A stretch of DNA of 64,000 nt from Streptomyces sp. SJL17-4 (GTDB lineage Bacteria > Actinomycetota > Actinomycetes > Streptomycetales > Streptomycetaceae): positions 6,545,501-6,609,500 of the forward strand of contig NZ_CP104578.1 in the NCBI RefSeq assembly GCF_036826855.1. Direction: 5' to 3'. The number at the start of each line of letters is the position of its first letter. Within the stretch, counting starts at the first letter, position 1. Shown here one piece after another: positions 36,103-43,783 of the stretch. The notes beneath the pieces are model-generated. The model made no database searches, was not told where the DNA came from, and saw nothing but the letters and a program-made list of their open reading frames with translations. The position numbers and the translations under genes were made by a program.

Positions 36103-36137
36103 CTCCATGGACTGACATCTAACATGTCAGTCCATGG
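36103..36137 (+). promoter_or_regulatory. 35-bp palindrome spanning the -10 region and start codon of a GntR gene
   Basis: TCCATGGACTGACAT (36103-36117) and its perfect reverse complement (36123-36137) flank CTAAC. The ATG (36134) of the GntR gene lies in the right arm. TAACAT (36119-36124) would be the -10 and TGGTCA (36095-36100) the -35 with an 18-nt spacer, putting transcription start at about the ATG. This is probably the autoregulatory operator of the GntR protein on a leaderless promoter. Confidence 0.8.
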
Positions 36138-36841
36138 ACGCATTACGGCCCGTGGGCCGGACCCTGCTGCGTGACCGGGCCTACGAGGCGCTGCGCGAGG
36201 CCATCGTGCGCGGCGACCTCGCCCCCGGCGCCCCGCTCAAGGACGCCGACCTCGCCGACCGGCTGGGGCTCTCGCGCGCACCCGTGCGCGAGGCCCTGGC
36301 CCGGCTCGGCGACGAGGGGCTCGTCGAGTCCAAACCGCAGAGCTACACCCGGGTCACCCGGCCGGTCAGCCGGGTCGTCCGGGACGCCGCCTCGGTGGTC
36401 CGGGTGATGCACGAACTCGCCGCCAGGACGGGCGTGCCCCTGCTGGGGCCCGAGGGCATCCGGGCCATGCGCGAGGCCAACGAGCGCTTCGCCGCGGCCG
36501 TCCGCGCCTCCGACGTCGAGGCGGCGCTCGACGCCGACGACGAGCTGCACCAGGTCCTCGTCGTCGCCAGCGGCAACCACGCCGCCGCCGCCACGATCGC
36601 CCGGTACACCCCCCTGATCCGCCGTGTCGAGCGGCGCCTCTTCGGCGACGCCGGGAGCTGCGGCTCGGCCGAGCTGCACGCGCGGCTCATCGACGCGTGC
36701 GCGGCGGGGGACGCGTCGGAGGCGGTGCGGGTCACCACGGAGATCTGGGCGGCCCTGGAGCAGCTCGCGGACGACGCCATCGAGGTGGCGGAGGTGACGG
36801 GCATTCCGGCGCCCACGTCGTCGGGATCCGCGGCTCCGTAG
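36134..36841 (+). CDS. GntR family (FCD-type) transcriptional regulator
   Basis: The 235-aa regulator has a winged helix (residues 11-76, RDRAYEALREAIVRGDLAPG then LADRLGLSRAPVREALARLGDEGLV) and a helical FCD domain with His residues near 138 and 181 that fit a metal or effector site. It has no Shine-Dalgarno sequence and starts inside a long palindrome. ACC deaminase follows 123 nt downstream in the same direction and is the likely target besides itself. Confidence 0.9.
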   Translation: MDALRPVGRTLLRDRAYEALREAIVRGDLAPGAPLKDADLADRLGLSRAPVREALARLGDEGLVESKPQSYTRVTRPVSRVVRDAASVVRVMHELAARTGVPLLGPEGIRAMREANERFAAAVRASDVEAALDADDELHQVLVVASGNHAAAATIARYTPLIRRVERRLFGDAGSCGSAELHARLIDACAAGDASEAVRVTTEIWAALEQLADDAIEVAEVTGIPAPTSSGSAAP

Positions 36842-36842
36842 C

Positions 36843-36925
36843 GCGTCCGTCACCGCGCGCCCCTCTCCGCGTCCGTCACCGCGCGTCCTTCTCCGCGTCC
36901 CTCTGCGCGTCCGTCTCCGCGTCCA
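36843..36925 (+). repeat. 26-bp tandem repeat between the GntR gene and acdS
   Basis: A 26-nt unit beginning GCGTCCGTCACCGCGCG occurs at 36843-36868 and 36869-36894 with three mismatches. Partial copies beginning GCGTCC follow to 36925. The tract fills the 123-nt gap upstream of acdS. No hairpin terminator is visible in it. Confidence 0.8.
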
Positions 36926-36964
36926 GGAACGTCGACCAGCAGCCGTCACTCACCGGGAGCCGCT

Positions 36965-37981
36965 TTGCCGATCACCGACTTCGACCGCTACCCGCTCCTC
37001 TTCGGGCCCTCGCCGGTCCACCCCCTCGAACGGCTCACCCACCACCTCGGCGGCGCCACGATCTGGGCCAAGCGCGAGGACTGCAACTCCGGGGTGGCGT
37101 ACGGCGGGAACAAGACCCGCAAGCTGGAGTACCTGGTCGCCGACGCCCTCGCCCAGGGCTGCGACACCCTGGTCTCCATCGGCGGCGTCCAGTCCAACCA
37201 CACCCGCCAGGTCGCCGCCGTCGCCGCCCGCGCCGGGCTGCGCTGCGTCCTCGTCCAGGAGAGCTGGGTCGACTGGCCCGACTCCGTCTACGACAAGGTC
37301 GGCAACATCCTGATCAGCCGTCTCGCGGGCGCCGACGTGCGCCTGGTGCGGGCGGGCTTCGGCATCGGCTTCAAGGAGAGCTGGGAGCTTGCCCTGCGCG
37401 AGGTCGAGGAGAGCGGCGGCAAGCCGTACGCGATCCCGGCGGGCGCCTCCGACCACCGGCTCGGCGGGCTCGGCTTCGCAAACTGGGCGTACGAGGTGGC
37501 GGAGCAGGAGCGCGAGCTCGGCGTCCTCTTCGACACGGTGGTCGTCTGCTCGGTGACCGGCTCCACCCAGGCCGGCATGGTCGCGGGCTTCGCCGCGCTC
37601 GCCGAGGAGGGCGGCCCGGCCCGCCGGATCATCGGCGTCGACGCCTCCGCGAAGCCCGGTCCGACGCACGAGCAGATCACCCGGATCGCCCGGGACACCG
37701 CCGCCCTCATCGGGGTCGAGCGCCCGGTGACGGCGGCCGACGTCGAGCTGGACGAGCGCTACCACGCCGGGGTGTACGGCGTCCCGGACGAGACGACCCT
37801 CGACGCGATGCGGCTCGCCGCCCGCACCGAGGGCATGGTCACCGACCCCGTGTACGAGGGGAAGTCGATGGCGGGACTGATCGATCTGGTGGACCGGGGA
37901 GAGATCGGCCGGGACTCGACCGTGCTCTACGCCCACCTCGGCGGCCAGCCCGCCCTCAACGCCTACAGCGCCCTGTTCTAG
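36965..37981 (+). CDS. acdS: 1-aminocyclopropane-1-carboxylate deaminase
   Basis: A PLP enzyme that opens the cyclopropane ring of the ethylene precursor ACC to 2-oxobutyrate and ammonia. The 338-aa protein has the PLP lysine Lys50 in [29 protein letters not shown] near 75, and the ACC-deaminase-type C-terminal blocks [13 protein letters not shown] near 295 and [16 protein letters not shown]. These favour ACC deaminase over D-cysteine desulfhydrase. The start is TTG at 36965 with GGGAG 5 nt upstream. Likely controlled by the adjacent GntR protein; useful in plant association. Confidence 0.92.
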   Translation: MPITDFDRYPLLFGPSPVHPLERLTHHLGGATIWAKREDCNSGVAYGGNKTRKLEYLVADALAQGCDTLVSIGGVQSNHTRQVAAVAARAGLRCVLVQESWVDWPDSVYDKVGNILISRLAGADVRLVRAGFGIGFKESWELALREVEESGGKPYAIPAGASDHRLGGLGFANWAYEVAEQERELGVLFDTVVVCSVTGSTQAGMVAGFAALAEEGGPARRIIGVDASAKPGPTHEQITRIARDTAALIGVERPVTAADVELDERYHAGVYGVPDETTLDAMRLAARTEGMVTDPVYEGKSMAGLIDLVDRGEIGRDSTVLYAHLGGQPALNAYSALF

Positions 37982-38027
37982 TCGGCGTTCCAGCCGACGT
38001 TCCAGCCAGGGCGGGGGACCCGGCTGC

Positions 38028-39275
38028 TCAGAGTGCCTGGGCGGCCGGCTTCACCATGCCGCGGACGGTCCGCGACTTCACGAACTCGCCCATCGCCGTC
38101 ATCTCCCACTCGCCGGTGAACTGCTTGATCAGCTTGGCCATCATCACGCCGGTCTGCGGCTCGGCGGTGGTCAGGTCGAAGCGGACCAGCTCCTCGCCCG
38201 TCGCCGCGTCGATCAGCCGGCAGTAGGCCTTGGCGACCTCGGTGAACTTCTGGCCGGAGAACGAGTTCACCGTGAAGACCAGACCGGTCGCGTCGGCGGG
38301 CAGCCGGCCGAGGTCGACGACGATCACCTCGTCGTCGCCCGCGCCCTCACCCGTGAGGTTGTCGCCGGAGTGCTTCACCGAGCCGTTGAGGATGGACAGT
38401 TTGCCGAAGTAGCAGCTGTCCAGGTGGTTGCGCTGCGGGCCGTACGCGATGACGGAGGCGTCCAGGTCGATGTCCTTGCCCCGGTACGCGGGCTCCCAGC
38501 CGAGGCCCATCTTGACCTGCGAGAGCAGCGGACGGCCGCCCTTGACCAGGGACACCGTCTGGTTCTTCTGGAGGCTGACCCGGCCCTTGTCGAGGTTGAT
38601 CTTGCCGGAGGGGGCGGGGGCCGGGGGAGCGGGCGTGCCGGCCGCGATCCGGGGGTCCACCGGGGCGACGGGCGGCGCCGGCGGGACCGGGGGCGCCACC
38701 GGCGGCGCGACGGGGGCGGGCGGGGCGACGGGGGCGGGCGCGACCGGCGCGGCCGCGGCCGGGGCGGCGGGCTCGTCGTCCACCGAGACGCCGAAGTCGG
38801 TGGCGATGCCGGCCAGGCCGTTCGCATAGCCCTGGCCGACGGCGCGGGCCTTCCACGCGCCGTTGCGCAGATAGATCTCGACGACCACGAGGGCCGTCTC
38901 GGTGGCCAGCTGCGGCGGGGTGAAGGTGGCGAGGACGGTGCCGTCGTCCGCGTTGCGAAGGGTGGCGGTGGGCTCGATGCCCTGGAAGGTCTGGCCCGCG
39001 GCGTCGGGGCTCGCGGTGACGACGATCCTCTCGATGCCGGCCGGGACGGCGCCGGTGTCCACCAGGATCGCGTCGGGGGCGGCACCGCCGCCGGAGCGGT
39101 AGGTGACACCGGCGCCGGAGGGCTGGTTGTAGAAGATGAAGTCGTCGTCCGAGCGCACCTTGCCGTTGGCGCCGAGCAGCAGGCCCGAGACGTCGAGCCG
39201 CACCGGGGCGGCGACGTCCACCGCCACGCGCGCGGCGGTGAGAGGGATGTTCGAGCCGGGGGTCATAGCGGTCAT
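38028..39275 (-). CDS. TerD-family protein with two TerD domains
   Basis: The 415-aa protein has a first TerD domain (about residues 10-175; KVRSDDDFIFYNQPSGAG near 39), a Pro/Ala/Val linker (176-245) and a second TerD-like domain (246-415; DLDASVIAYGPQRN near 285, GAGDDEVIVVDLGRLPADATG near 325). Acidic Ca-binding loops are present in both. TerD proteins belong to tellurite and stress-response systems and are numerous in Streptomyces; the role of this lone copy is not known. The start is ATG 39275, or 39266. Confidence 0.9.
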   Translation of the reverse strand: MTAMTPGSNIPLTAARVAVDVAAPVRLDVSGLLLGANGKVRSDDDFIFYNQPSGAGVTYRSGGGAAPDAILVDTGAVPAGIERIVVTASPDAAGQTFQGIEPTATLRNADDGTVLATFTPPQLATETALVVVEIYLRNGAWKARAVGQGYANGLAGIATDFGVSVDDEPAAPAAAAPVAPAPVAPPAPVAPPVAPPVPPAPPVAPVDPRIAAGTPAPPAPAPSGKINLDKGRVSLQKNQTVSLVKGGRPLLSQVKMGLGWEPAYRGKDIDLDASVIAYGPQRNHLDSCYFGKLSILNGSVKHSGDNLTGEGAGDDEVIVVDLGRLPADATGLVFTVNSFSGQKFTEVAKAYCRLIDAATGEELVRFDLTTAEPQTGVMMAKLIKQFTGEWEMTAMGEFVKSRTVRGMVKPAAQAL

Positions 39276-39339
39276 GCCTGAGCTAACGAACCGGGTACCT
39301 TTGCCGTTCCCTTACCCTCGGCCGGTTCGGCCACCTTGA

Positions 39340-39603
39340 TTACCGGCCACCTTGATTGCGCGGGTGGTTCCTGGCCTGCCGCTCGTTGCCGAAGCGGTAC
39401 GAGCCCGTCCACCGGGCCATGACGAGCTGGGCGTCGCCCGACCCGACCTCGGCGAGGAACTTCTCCGCGCGGGCGCCGCGCAGCACGCCCGCGGCGCGGC
39501 CCAGGTGGGTGAGGACCACCGAACCGTCCCGGCGCTGTTCGTACGTGAATCCATGGGGTCGTGGCATGCCGGGCATCCTGCCGTTCCCGGTCAGATCCGT
39601 CAT
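39340..39603 (-). CDS. small conserved Streptomyces protein, 87 aa
   Basis: The core MPRPHGFTYEQRRDGSVVLT followed by ...RAEKFLAEVGSGDAQLVMARWTGSYRFGNERQARNHPRN matches, from memory, a small basic protein common in Streptomyces with no assigned function. I chose ATG 39603 (MTDLTGNGRMPG...) with GAAAG upstream; a later ATG at 39567 or so would give the bare core. Its last codons lie in a 16-bp tandem duplication (39329-39360). It diverges from the AraC gene. Confidence 0.75.
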   Translation of the reverse strand: MTDLTGNGRMPGMPRPHGFTYEQRRDGSVVLTHLGRAAGVLRGARAEKFLAEVGSGDAQLVMARWTGSYRFGNERQARNHPRNQGGR

Positions 39604-39622
39604 ATGAATATTCTTTCGACCC

Positions 39623-40651
39623 ATGGGTGCAGTGGGGGCGGAGGGGCCGGTGGGACCGGCGGGGGTGGCGGGCGCTGTGGGCACGGTCGATGGCAACTGT
39701 TTTCGGACACAGGACGTGGACGAGGCGCGCGTGGAGCTCGACGCCCGTTACTACGCGAACCGGATGGACCTCGTCGACCGCGAGCGGCGGCCCTTCGCGG
39801 CGCGCTTCGACACGGTCGCGCTCGGCCCGCTGGTCATCGGCGACCTGAGCTGCGGGGCCGATGTGCGGATGAGCTTCGGGGAGCTGGGCGCGTACCACCT
39901 GAACGCGCCGCTCAGCGGGCGGATGGAGATGCGCCAGGGCGGGGCCTCGATCGTCGCGACGGACACCGAGGCCGTGCTGCTCGACCCGGCGGGCGACACC
40001 TTCCTCGACCGCTGGAGCGGGGACTGCCGGACCCTGTCGGTGAAGGTGGGGGCGGCCGAGCTGCGTGACCGCCTGGAGCAGCTGATCGGCCGCCCGCCGC
40101 GGGGCCCGCTCGTCTTCGCGCCGGGCCTGGACATCACCCGGGGTCCCGGTCTGAGCTGGGTGCGCTTCGCCCGGCAGGTCGCCGCGGAGGCGCTCGCCGG
40201 CGAGGGCCTCGCCCGGCACGAGCTGGTGGCGCGCCCCTTGCAGGAGGCCCTGCTGAACGGGCTGCTGCTGGCCGCCGAGCACCCCTGGCGCGAGGCGCTC
40301 GCGCACCCGGGGGAGCCGCGGCGGCCGGCGCCGGTCAAGCGGGTGATGGACGCGGTGCGGGAGCGCCCCGAGCATCCGTTCACGACCACCGAGCTGGCCG
40401 CCCTCGCCCGGGTGAGCGTGCGCCGCCTCCAGGAGTCGTTCCGTGAGTACGTGGGGATGTCGCCGATGGCGTACGTACGCGAGGTCCGGCTCGACCGGGT
40501 CCGCGAGGAGCTGCGGGCGGCCGCGCCGGACGAGGTGGGCGTGAGCGAGGTGGCCTGGCGCTGGGGCTTCGCCCATCAGGGCCGCTTCGCGGCGCGCTAC
40601 CGGGAGAAGTTCGGCGAGTCGCCGTCGGAGACCTTGCGCGGCCGCCGCTGA
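39623..40651 (+). CDS. AraC family transcriptional regulator
   Basis: The protein, up to 342 aa, has an N-terminal AraC-binding-type sensor domain (about residues 30-210; LGAYHLNAPLSGRMEMRQGG) and a C-terminal double helix-turn-helix. The landmarks are TTTELAALARVSVRRLQESF near 252 and VSEVAWRWGFAHQGRFAARY near 307, followed by FGESPSETL. With ATG 39623 the first 24 residues are seven Gly-X-Y triplets (GAV GAE GPV GPA GVA GAV GTV), collagen-like. No ribosome site precedes that ATG, and GGAGGGG before GTG 39650 suggests a shorter form. Confidence 0.88.
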   Translation: MGAVGAEGPVGPAGVAGAVGTVDGNCFRTQDVDEARVELDARYYANRMDLVDRERRPFAARFDTVALGPLVIGDLSCGADVRMSFGELGAYHLNAPLSGRMEMRQGGASIVATDTEAVLLDPAGDTFLDRWSGDCRTLSVKVGAAELRDRLEQLIGRPPRGPLVFAPGLDITRGPGLSWVRFARQVAAEALAGEGLARHELVARPLQEALLNGLLLAAEHPWREALAHPGEPRRPAPVKRVMDAVRERPEHPFTTTELAALARVSVRRLQESFREYVGMSPMAYVREVRLDRVREELRAAAPDEVGVSEVAWRWGFAHQGRFAARYREKFGESPSETLRGRR

Positions 40652-40964
40652 GGGTTCGGCCGCACCCGCGCCGAGGGTGTCCGCCCTTGCCGGGGCCCAG
40701 GCGTGCGCCGGGGCGCGCAAGGGGGCGCGCAATTCGCTGACCGGCGGACTTCCATGCCTCAATCCACCGCGCATTCCGGACAGAGGTCGCGTTCCGCGGC
40801 TCGCGATGATCTTCGTCCGGGCCTACGGTGAGCAGGTCCGGCCGCCAGCGTGCGCCGTGACCCGGGCCCCGGCCGGCTCCCCCGTATCAGTCCGGCCGGG
40901 TCCTGCGTACTCCTGCGTACTCCTCCCACTGCTCCCGCTGCCCCGGGCCCTCATGCCGGGAGTC
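40652..40964. other. intergenic region without recognisable genes
   Basis: This 313-nt gap separates the AraC gene from the convergent SDR gene. A 10-bp unit TCCTGCGTAC is repeated twice at 40901-40920. I see no hairpin strong enough to call a terminator, no RNA gene and no coding frame that resembles a known protein. Confidence 0.5.
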
Positions 40965-41723
40965 TCACGCGAGCCCTCCGTTGCTCATCAGCAGCTGCCC
41001 GTTGATCCACTGCCCCTCGGGCGAGCAGAGGAAGTCGACCAGGTGCGCGGTGTCCCGAGGGGTGCCGAGGCGGCCCAGCGGCGTCTGTCGCGCCATCTCC
41101 TCCCGGAGCGGCTCCGTCATCCAGCCGGTGTCCACCGGGCCCGGATTGACGACGTTGGCGGTGACCCCGAGGTGTGCGAGCTCGCGCGCGGCGGCCAGGG
41201 TGATGCGGTCGAGAGCGCCCTTGCTCGCCCCGTACGGGAGGTTCCCCACGGTGTGGTCGCTCGTCAGGGCGATGACGCGGCCGGTCCCCGGAGGGCCGGT
41301 GAACCGCCGGCCGTACTCCCGGATCAGCAGCCAGGACGCGCGCGCGTTGACCGCGAAATGGCGGTCGAAGCTCTCGACGGTGGTGTCGAGGAGCCCCGAG
41401 TCGACCGACTCGCAGTGGCACATGACGAGGGCCCTGACCGGGCGCCCGAGCCGCTGCTCGACCGTGTCGAAGACGCGTGCGGGCGCCTCGGGGTCGGCGA
41501 GGTCGGCCTCGACGGCCGTGCAGGCGGCACCCCGCTCGGCGAGCCGCCCGGCGACGGCCGCGGCCGCGCCCCGCTCCTCGCCCCACTCCATGCGCCGGTC
41601 GTACGCGGTCCAGTACGTGAACGCGACGTCCCAGCCGGACGCGGCGAGACGGTCGGCGATGCCCGCGCCGATGCCGACCGTGCGGCCGACGCCGGTCACG
41701 AGGGCGAGCGGACGGTGGTCCAT
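40965..41723 (-). CDS. SDR family oxidoreductase
   Basis: The 252-aa short-chain dehydrogenase has the nucleotide loop TGVGRTVGIGAGIA (residues 10-23), with an inserted GR like some 3-ketoacyl reductase relatives, NARASW near 126 and the catalytic pair Tyr164/Lys168 in YGASK. The acidic DHTVGN insert before the Tyr is unusual. AGGAG lies 7-12 nt before the ATG. It is 20 nt downstream of the uronate dehydrogenase gene on the same strand, so a part in hexuronate or related sugar-acid reduction is inferred. Confidence 0.85.
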   Translation of the reverse strand: MDHRPLALVTGVGRTVGIGAGIADRLAASGWDVAFTYWTAYDRRMEWGEERGAAAAVAGRLAERGAACTAVEADLADPEAPARVFDTVEQRLGRPVRALVMCHCESVDSGLLDTTVESFDRHFAVNARASWLLIREYGRRFTGPPGTGRVIALTSDHTVGNLPYGASKGALDRITLAAARELAHLGVTANVVNPGPVDTGWMTEPLREEMARQTPLGRLGTPRDTAHLVDFLCSPEGQWINGQLLMSNGGLA

Positions 41724-41743
41724 GGGGGTGCTCCTGTCGTCGT

Positions 41744-42553
41744 TCAGTGCGGCCACCGGGGCGGGGCCACGCAGAAGTGGCCGCCCAGGTAGAGGGCGTC
41801 GGCGCTGTCCTCCGGCGGGAAGCCCTTGTCGGCGATGAGCTTCTCCGCGTAGACCTCCGAGTCGTCCTGCGGGGCGAAGCCGAGCGCCCGGGCCGAGGAG
41901 AGGTCCCACCACGCGCGCGTGTTGGCGGACGAGCCGTACACGACCGTGTGGGCCACGTCCTCGGCGGTGAGCGTGGCGTGCAGCAGGCGGGCGCAGTCGG
42001 CCGGGCTGAGCCACATCGACAGCATCCGGACCGAGGTGGGCTCGGGGAAGCAGGAGCCGATGCGGACCGAGACGGTCTCGACGCCGTGCAGGTCCCAGTA
42101 GAGCTGTGCCAGGTCCTCGCCGAAGCACTTGGACAGGCCGTAGAAGGTGTCCGGGCGGTGCGGGGTGTCGACCGGCACGAGCGGGTCGCCCTCGCGCGGC
42201 TGCCGGGTGAAGCCGACGGCGTGGTTGCTGGAGGCGAACACCACGCGCGGGACGCCCTCCTCGCGGGCGGCCTCGTAGAGGTTGTACGTGCCGGCGATGT
42301 TGGCGGCCATGATCTTGTCGAAGGTCGACTCCAGGGAGATGCCCGCCAGGTGCACGATCGCGTCGACGCCCCGGACGGCCTCGCGCAGCGCCGCGCGGTC
42401 CGCGAGGTCGGCGACGATCGCGTCCGGCGCTCCCGGCACGGGGGCGACGTCCAGGAGGCGGAGCTCGTAGCCGTACGGGGGCAGGAGCTCCCGCATCAGC
42501 GTGCCGACGCCTCCGGCGGCGCCGGTGAGCAGGACGGTGCGGGGTGCGGCCAT
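41744..42553 (-). CDS. udh: uronate dehydrogenase (NAD-dependent)
   Basis: Oxidises D-glucuronate or D-galacturonate to the aldarolactone, the first step of oxidative hexuronate breakdown. The 269-aa extended SDR has GAAGGVG (residues 11-17), VHLAGISLESTFDKIMAANI near 67, FASSNHAVGF near 107 and the pair Tyr138/Lys142 (YGLSK). This order, with VRIGSCFPEPTSVRMLSMW near 162, matches bacterial Udh. ATG 42553 has GGAGGAGATC just upstream. An open extension to 42679 exists but runs into the predicted -10 box. Confidence 0.88.
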   Translation of the reverse strand: MAAPRTVLLTGAAGGVGTLMRELLPPYGYELRLLDVAPVPGAPDAIVADLADRAALREAVRGVDAIVHLAGISLESTFDKIMAANIAGTYNLYEAAREEGVPRVVFASSNHAVGFTRQPREGDPLVPVDTPHRPDTFYGLSKCFGEDLAQLYWDLHGVETVSVRIGSCFPEPTSVRMLSMWLSPADCARLLHATLTAEDVAHTVVYGSSANTRAWWDLSSARALGFAPQDDSEVYAEKLIADKGFPPEDSADALYLGGHFCVAPPRWPH

Positions 42554-42616
42554 GGAGCGGATCTCCTCCGTCGAGCGGCACGTGATGGCGTTCATCCGCG
42601 TGCCCGTGGCAGGCGT

Positions 42617-42664
42617 CTGAGTAGTCACCTGAGCAGTCATCTGAGTTGCCACCTGAGTGGCATT
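42617..42664 (-). repeat. four 12-bp tandem repeats in the udh leader
   Basis: CTGAGTAGTCAC, CTGAGCAGTCAT, CTGAGTTGCCAC and CTGAGTGGCATT follow each other exactly at 12-bp spacing. On the minus strand three of the four units (42617-42652) start with ATG or GTG in frame with udh, and the outermost starts with AATGCC. The tract would encode N-A-T-Q, V-A-T-Q, M-T-A-Q and V-T-T-Q if translated; otherwise it lies in the leader. Confidence 0.85.
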
Positions 42665-42677
42665 CACAACCGTGGAC

Positions 42678-42707
42678 ACGCTAGGGAGCGGCCCGACGGA
42701 GCGTCAA
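42678..42707 (-). promoter_or_regulatory. predicted udh promoter
   Basis: On the minus strand TTGACG (42707-42702) and TAGCGT (42683-42678) are separated by 18 nt. Transcription would start near 42671, which leaves the ATG at 42553 as the first start with a good ribosome-binding site. The -10 hexamer is identical to that of the divergent kdgD promoter. Confidence 0.65.
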
Positions 42708-42734
42708 GAGTGTGCGACAGGGCGCGTTCTCTCC

Positions 42735-42764
42735 TTGACCGGCCCTTCCGCGCTGTTCTAGCGT
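42735..42764 (+). promoter_or_regulatory. predicted kdgD promoter
   Basis: TTGACC (42735-42740), an 18-nt spacer and TAGCGT (42759-42764) fit a housekeeping sigma (HrdB) promoter. Transcription would begin near 42771, at the edge of a candidate operator (42772-42802). Confidence 0.65.
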
Positions 42765-42771
42765 GCGAGAC

Positions 42772-42802
42772 GTCATCGTTCAAGAATATGGATGACAGTC
42801 AT
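42772..42802. promoter_or_regulatory. overlapping inverted repeats at the kdgD transcription start
   Basis: GTCATC (42772-42777) and GATGAC (42791-42796) are arms 13 nt apart. ATGAC-A-GTCAT (42792-42802) is a second, overlapping palindrome sharing the GATGAC arm. The position just downstream of the predicted start fits a repressor site; the regulator is unknown. Confidence 0.5.
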
Positions 42803-42850
42803 AACTGTGCACGAGATGGCCCTGCACGACGGACTTCCCTGGGAGCGACC

Positions 42851-43783
42851 GTGACCACTGCCCCGCTCGCCGGCCGGCTCGACGGCCTGCTGTTCTTTCC
42901 CGTCACCGCCTTCGCGCCGGACGGCTCCGTCGACCTCGACACCTTCCGCGCCCATGTGCGCGCGGGCGTCGACGCGGGTGCCGCCGCCGTGTTCGCCTGC
43001 TGCGGCACCGGCGAATTCCACGCCCTCACCCCCGAGGAGTTCCGGGACTGCGTCGCCGCCGCCGTCGAGGAGACCGCCGGCCGCGTCCCCGTCGTCGCGG
43101 GCGCGGGCTACGGCACCGCCCTCGCCGTCCGGTACGCCCGGCTCGCCGAGGAGGCCGGCGCCGACGGACTCCTCGCCATGCCGCCGTACCTCGTCGTCGC
43201 CGACCAGGCCGGACTGCTCCGCCACTACACCGAACTCGCCGCCGCCACCTCGCTCGACGTCATCGTCTACCAGCGCGACAACGCGATCCTCACCCCGGCC
43301 ACCGCCGTCGCCCTCGCCCGCACGGACGGGATCATCGGCCTCAAGGACGGCCTCGGCGACCTCGACCTCATGCAGCGGATCGTCAGCGCCGTCCGCGCCG
43401 AGGGCCTCGACCTGCTCTACTTCAACGGCCTGCCGACCGCCGAACTCACCGGCCCCGCCTACCGGGGCATCGGCGTCACCCTCTACTCCTCCGCCGTCTT
43501 CTGCTTCGCACCCGACATCGCCCTCGCCTTCCACCGCGCGCTCACCGGCGGCGACGACACCACCGTGAACCGGCTCGTCGACGACTTCTACCGACCGCTC
43601 GTCGAACTCCGCGCCCAGGGCCGGGGATACGCCGTCTCGCTCGTCAAGGCGGCGGTACGGCGAGGAGGCCTGGACGTGGGACTCGTACGGCCTCCGCTGA
43701 GCGAGCCCGCACCCGAGCACGTCGACGCCCTCATGCTCCTCGTCGAGCAGGGACGGGCCGCCCTGAAGGAGCTCGGCGCGTGA
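42851..43783 (+). CDS. kdgD: 5-dehydro-4-deoxyglucarate dehydratase
   Basis: A DapA-superfamily lyase that dehydrates and decarboxylates 5-keto-4-deoxyglucarate to 2,5-dioxopentanoate in aldarate/uronate breakdown. The 310-aa protein has FACCGTGEFHALTPEEF near residue 48, Tyr140 in VIVYQRDNA (the KdgD form of this block) and the Schiff-base Lys165 in IGLKDGLGD. The GTG start has GGGAG upstream. Its stop overlaps the next start (GTGA). Pairing with divergent udh supports the assignment over DapA. Confidence 0.9.
   Translation: MTTAPLAGRLDGLLFFPVTAFAPDGSVDLDTFRAHVRAGVDAGAAAVFACCGTGEFHALTPEEFRDCVAAAVEETAGRVPVVAGAGYGTALAVRYARLAEEAGADGLLAMPPYLVVADQAGLLRHYTELAAATSLDVIVYQRDNAILTPATAVALARTDGIIGLKDGLGDLDLMQRIVSAVRAEGLDLLYFNGLPTAELTGPAYRGIGVTLYSSAVFCFAPDIALAFHRALTGGDDTTVNRLVDDFYRPLVELRAQGRGYAVSLVKAAVRRGGLDVGLVRPPLSEPAPEHVDALMLLVEQGRAALKELGA

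Noticed and set aside
32897..36118. A 1073-codon minus-strand frame opposite the acidic protein and PhoX-like genes
   Set aside because: The translation is low-complexity and shows no domain, while the plus-strand frames have clear signals, a Tat peptide and family motifs.
42554..42679. Longer udh product starting at ATG 42679
   Set aside because: That ATG overlaps the predicted -10 hexamer, lacks a ribosome site and would add a repetitive T-Q-rich segment. ATG 42553 has GGAGGAG upstream and matches the family start.
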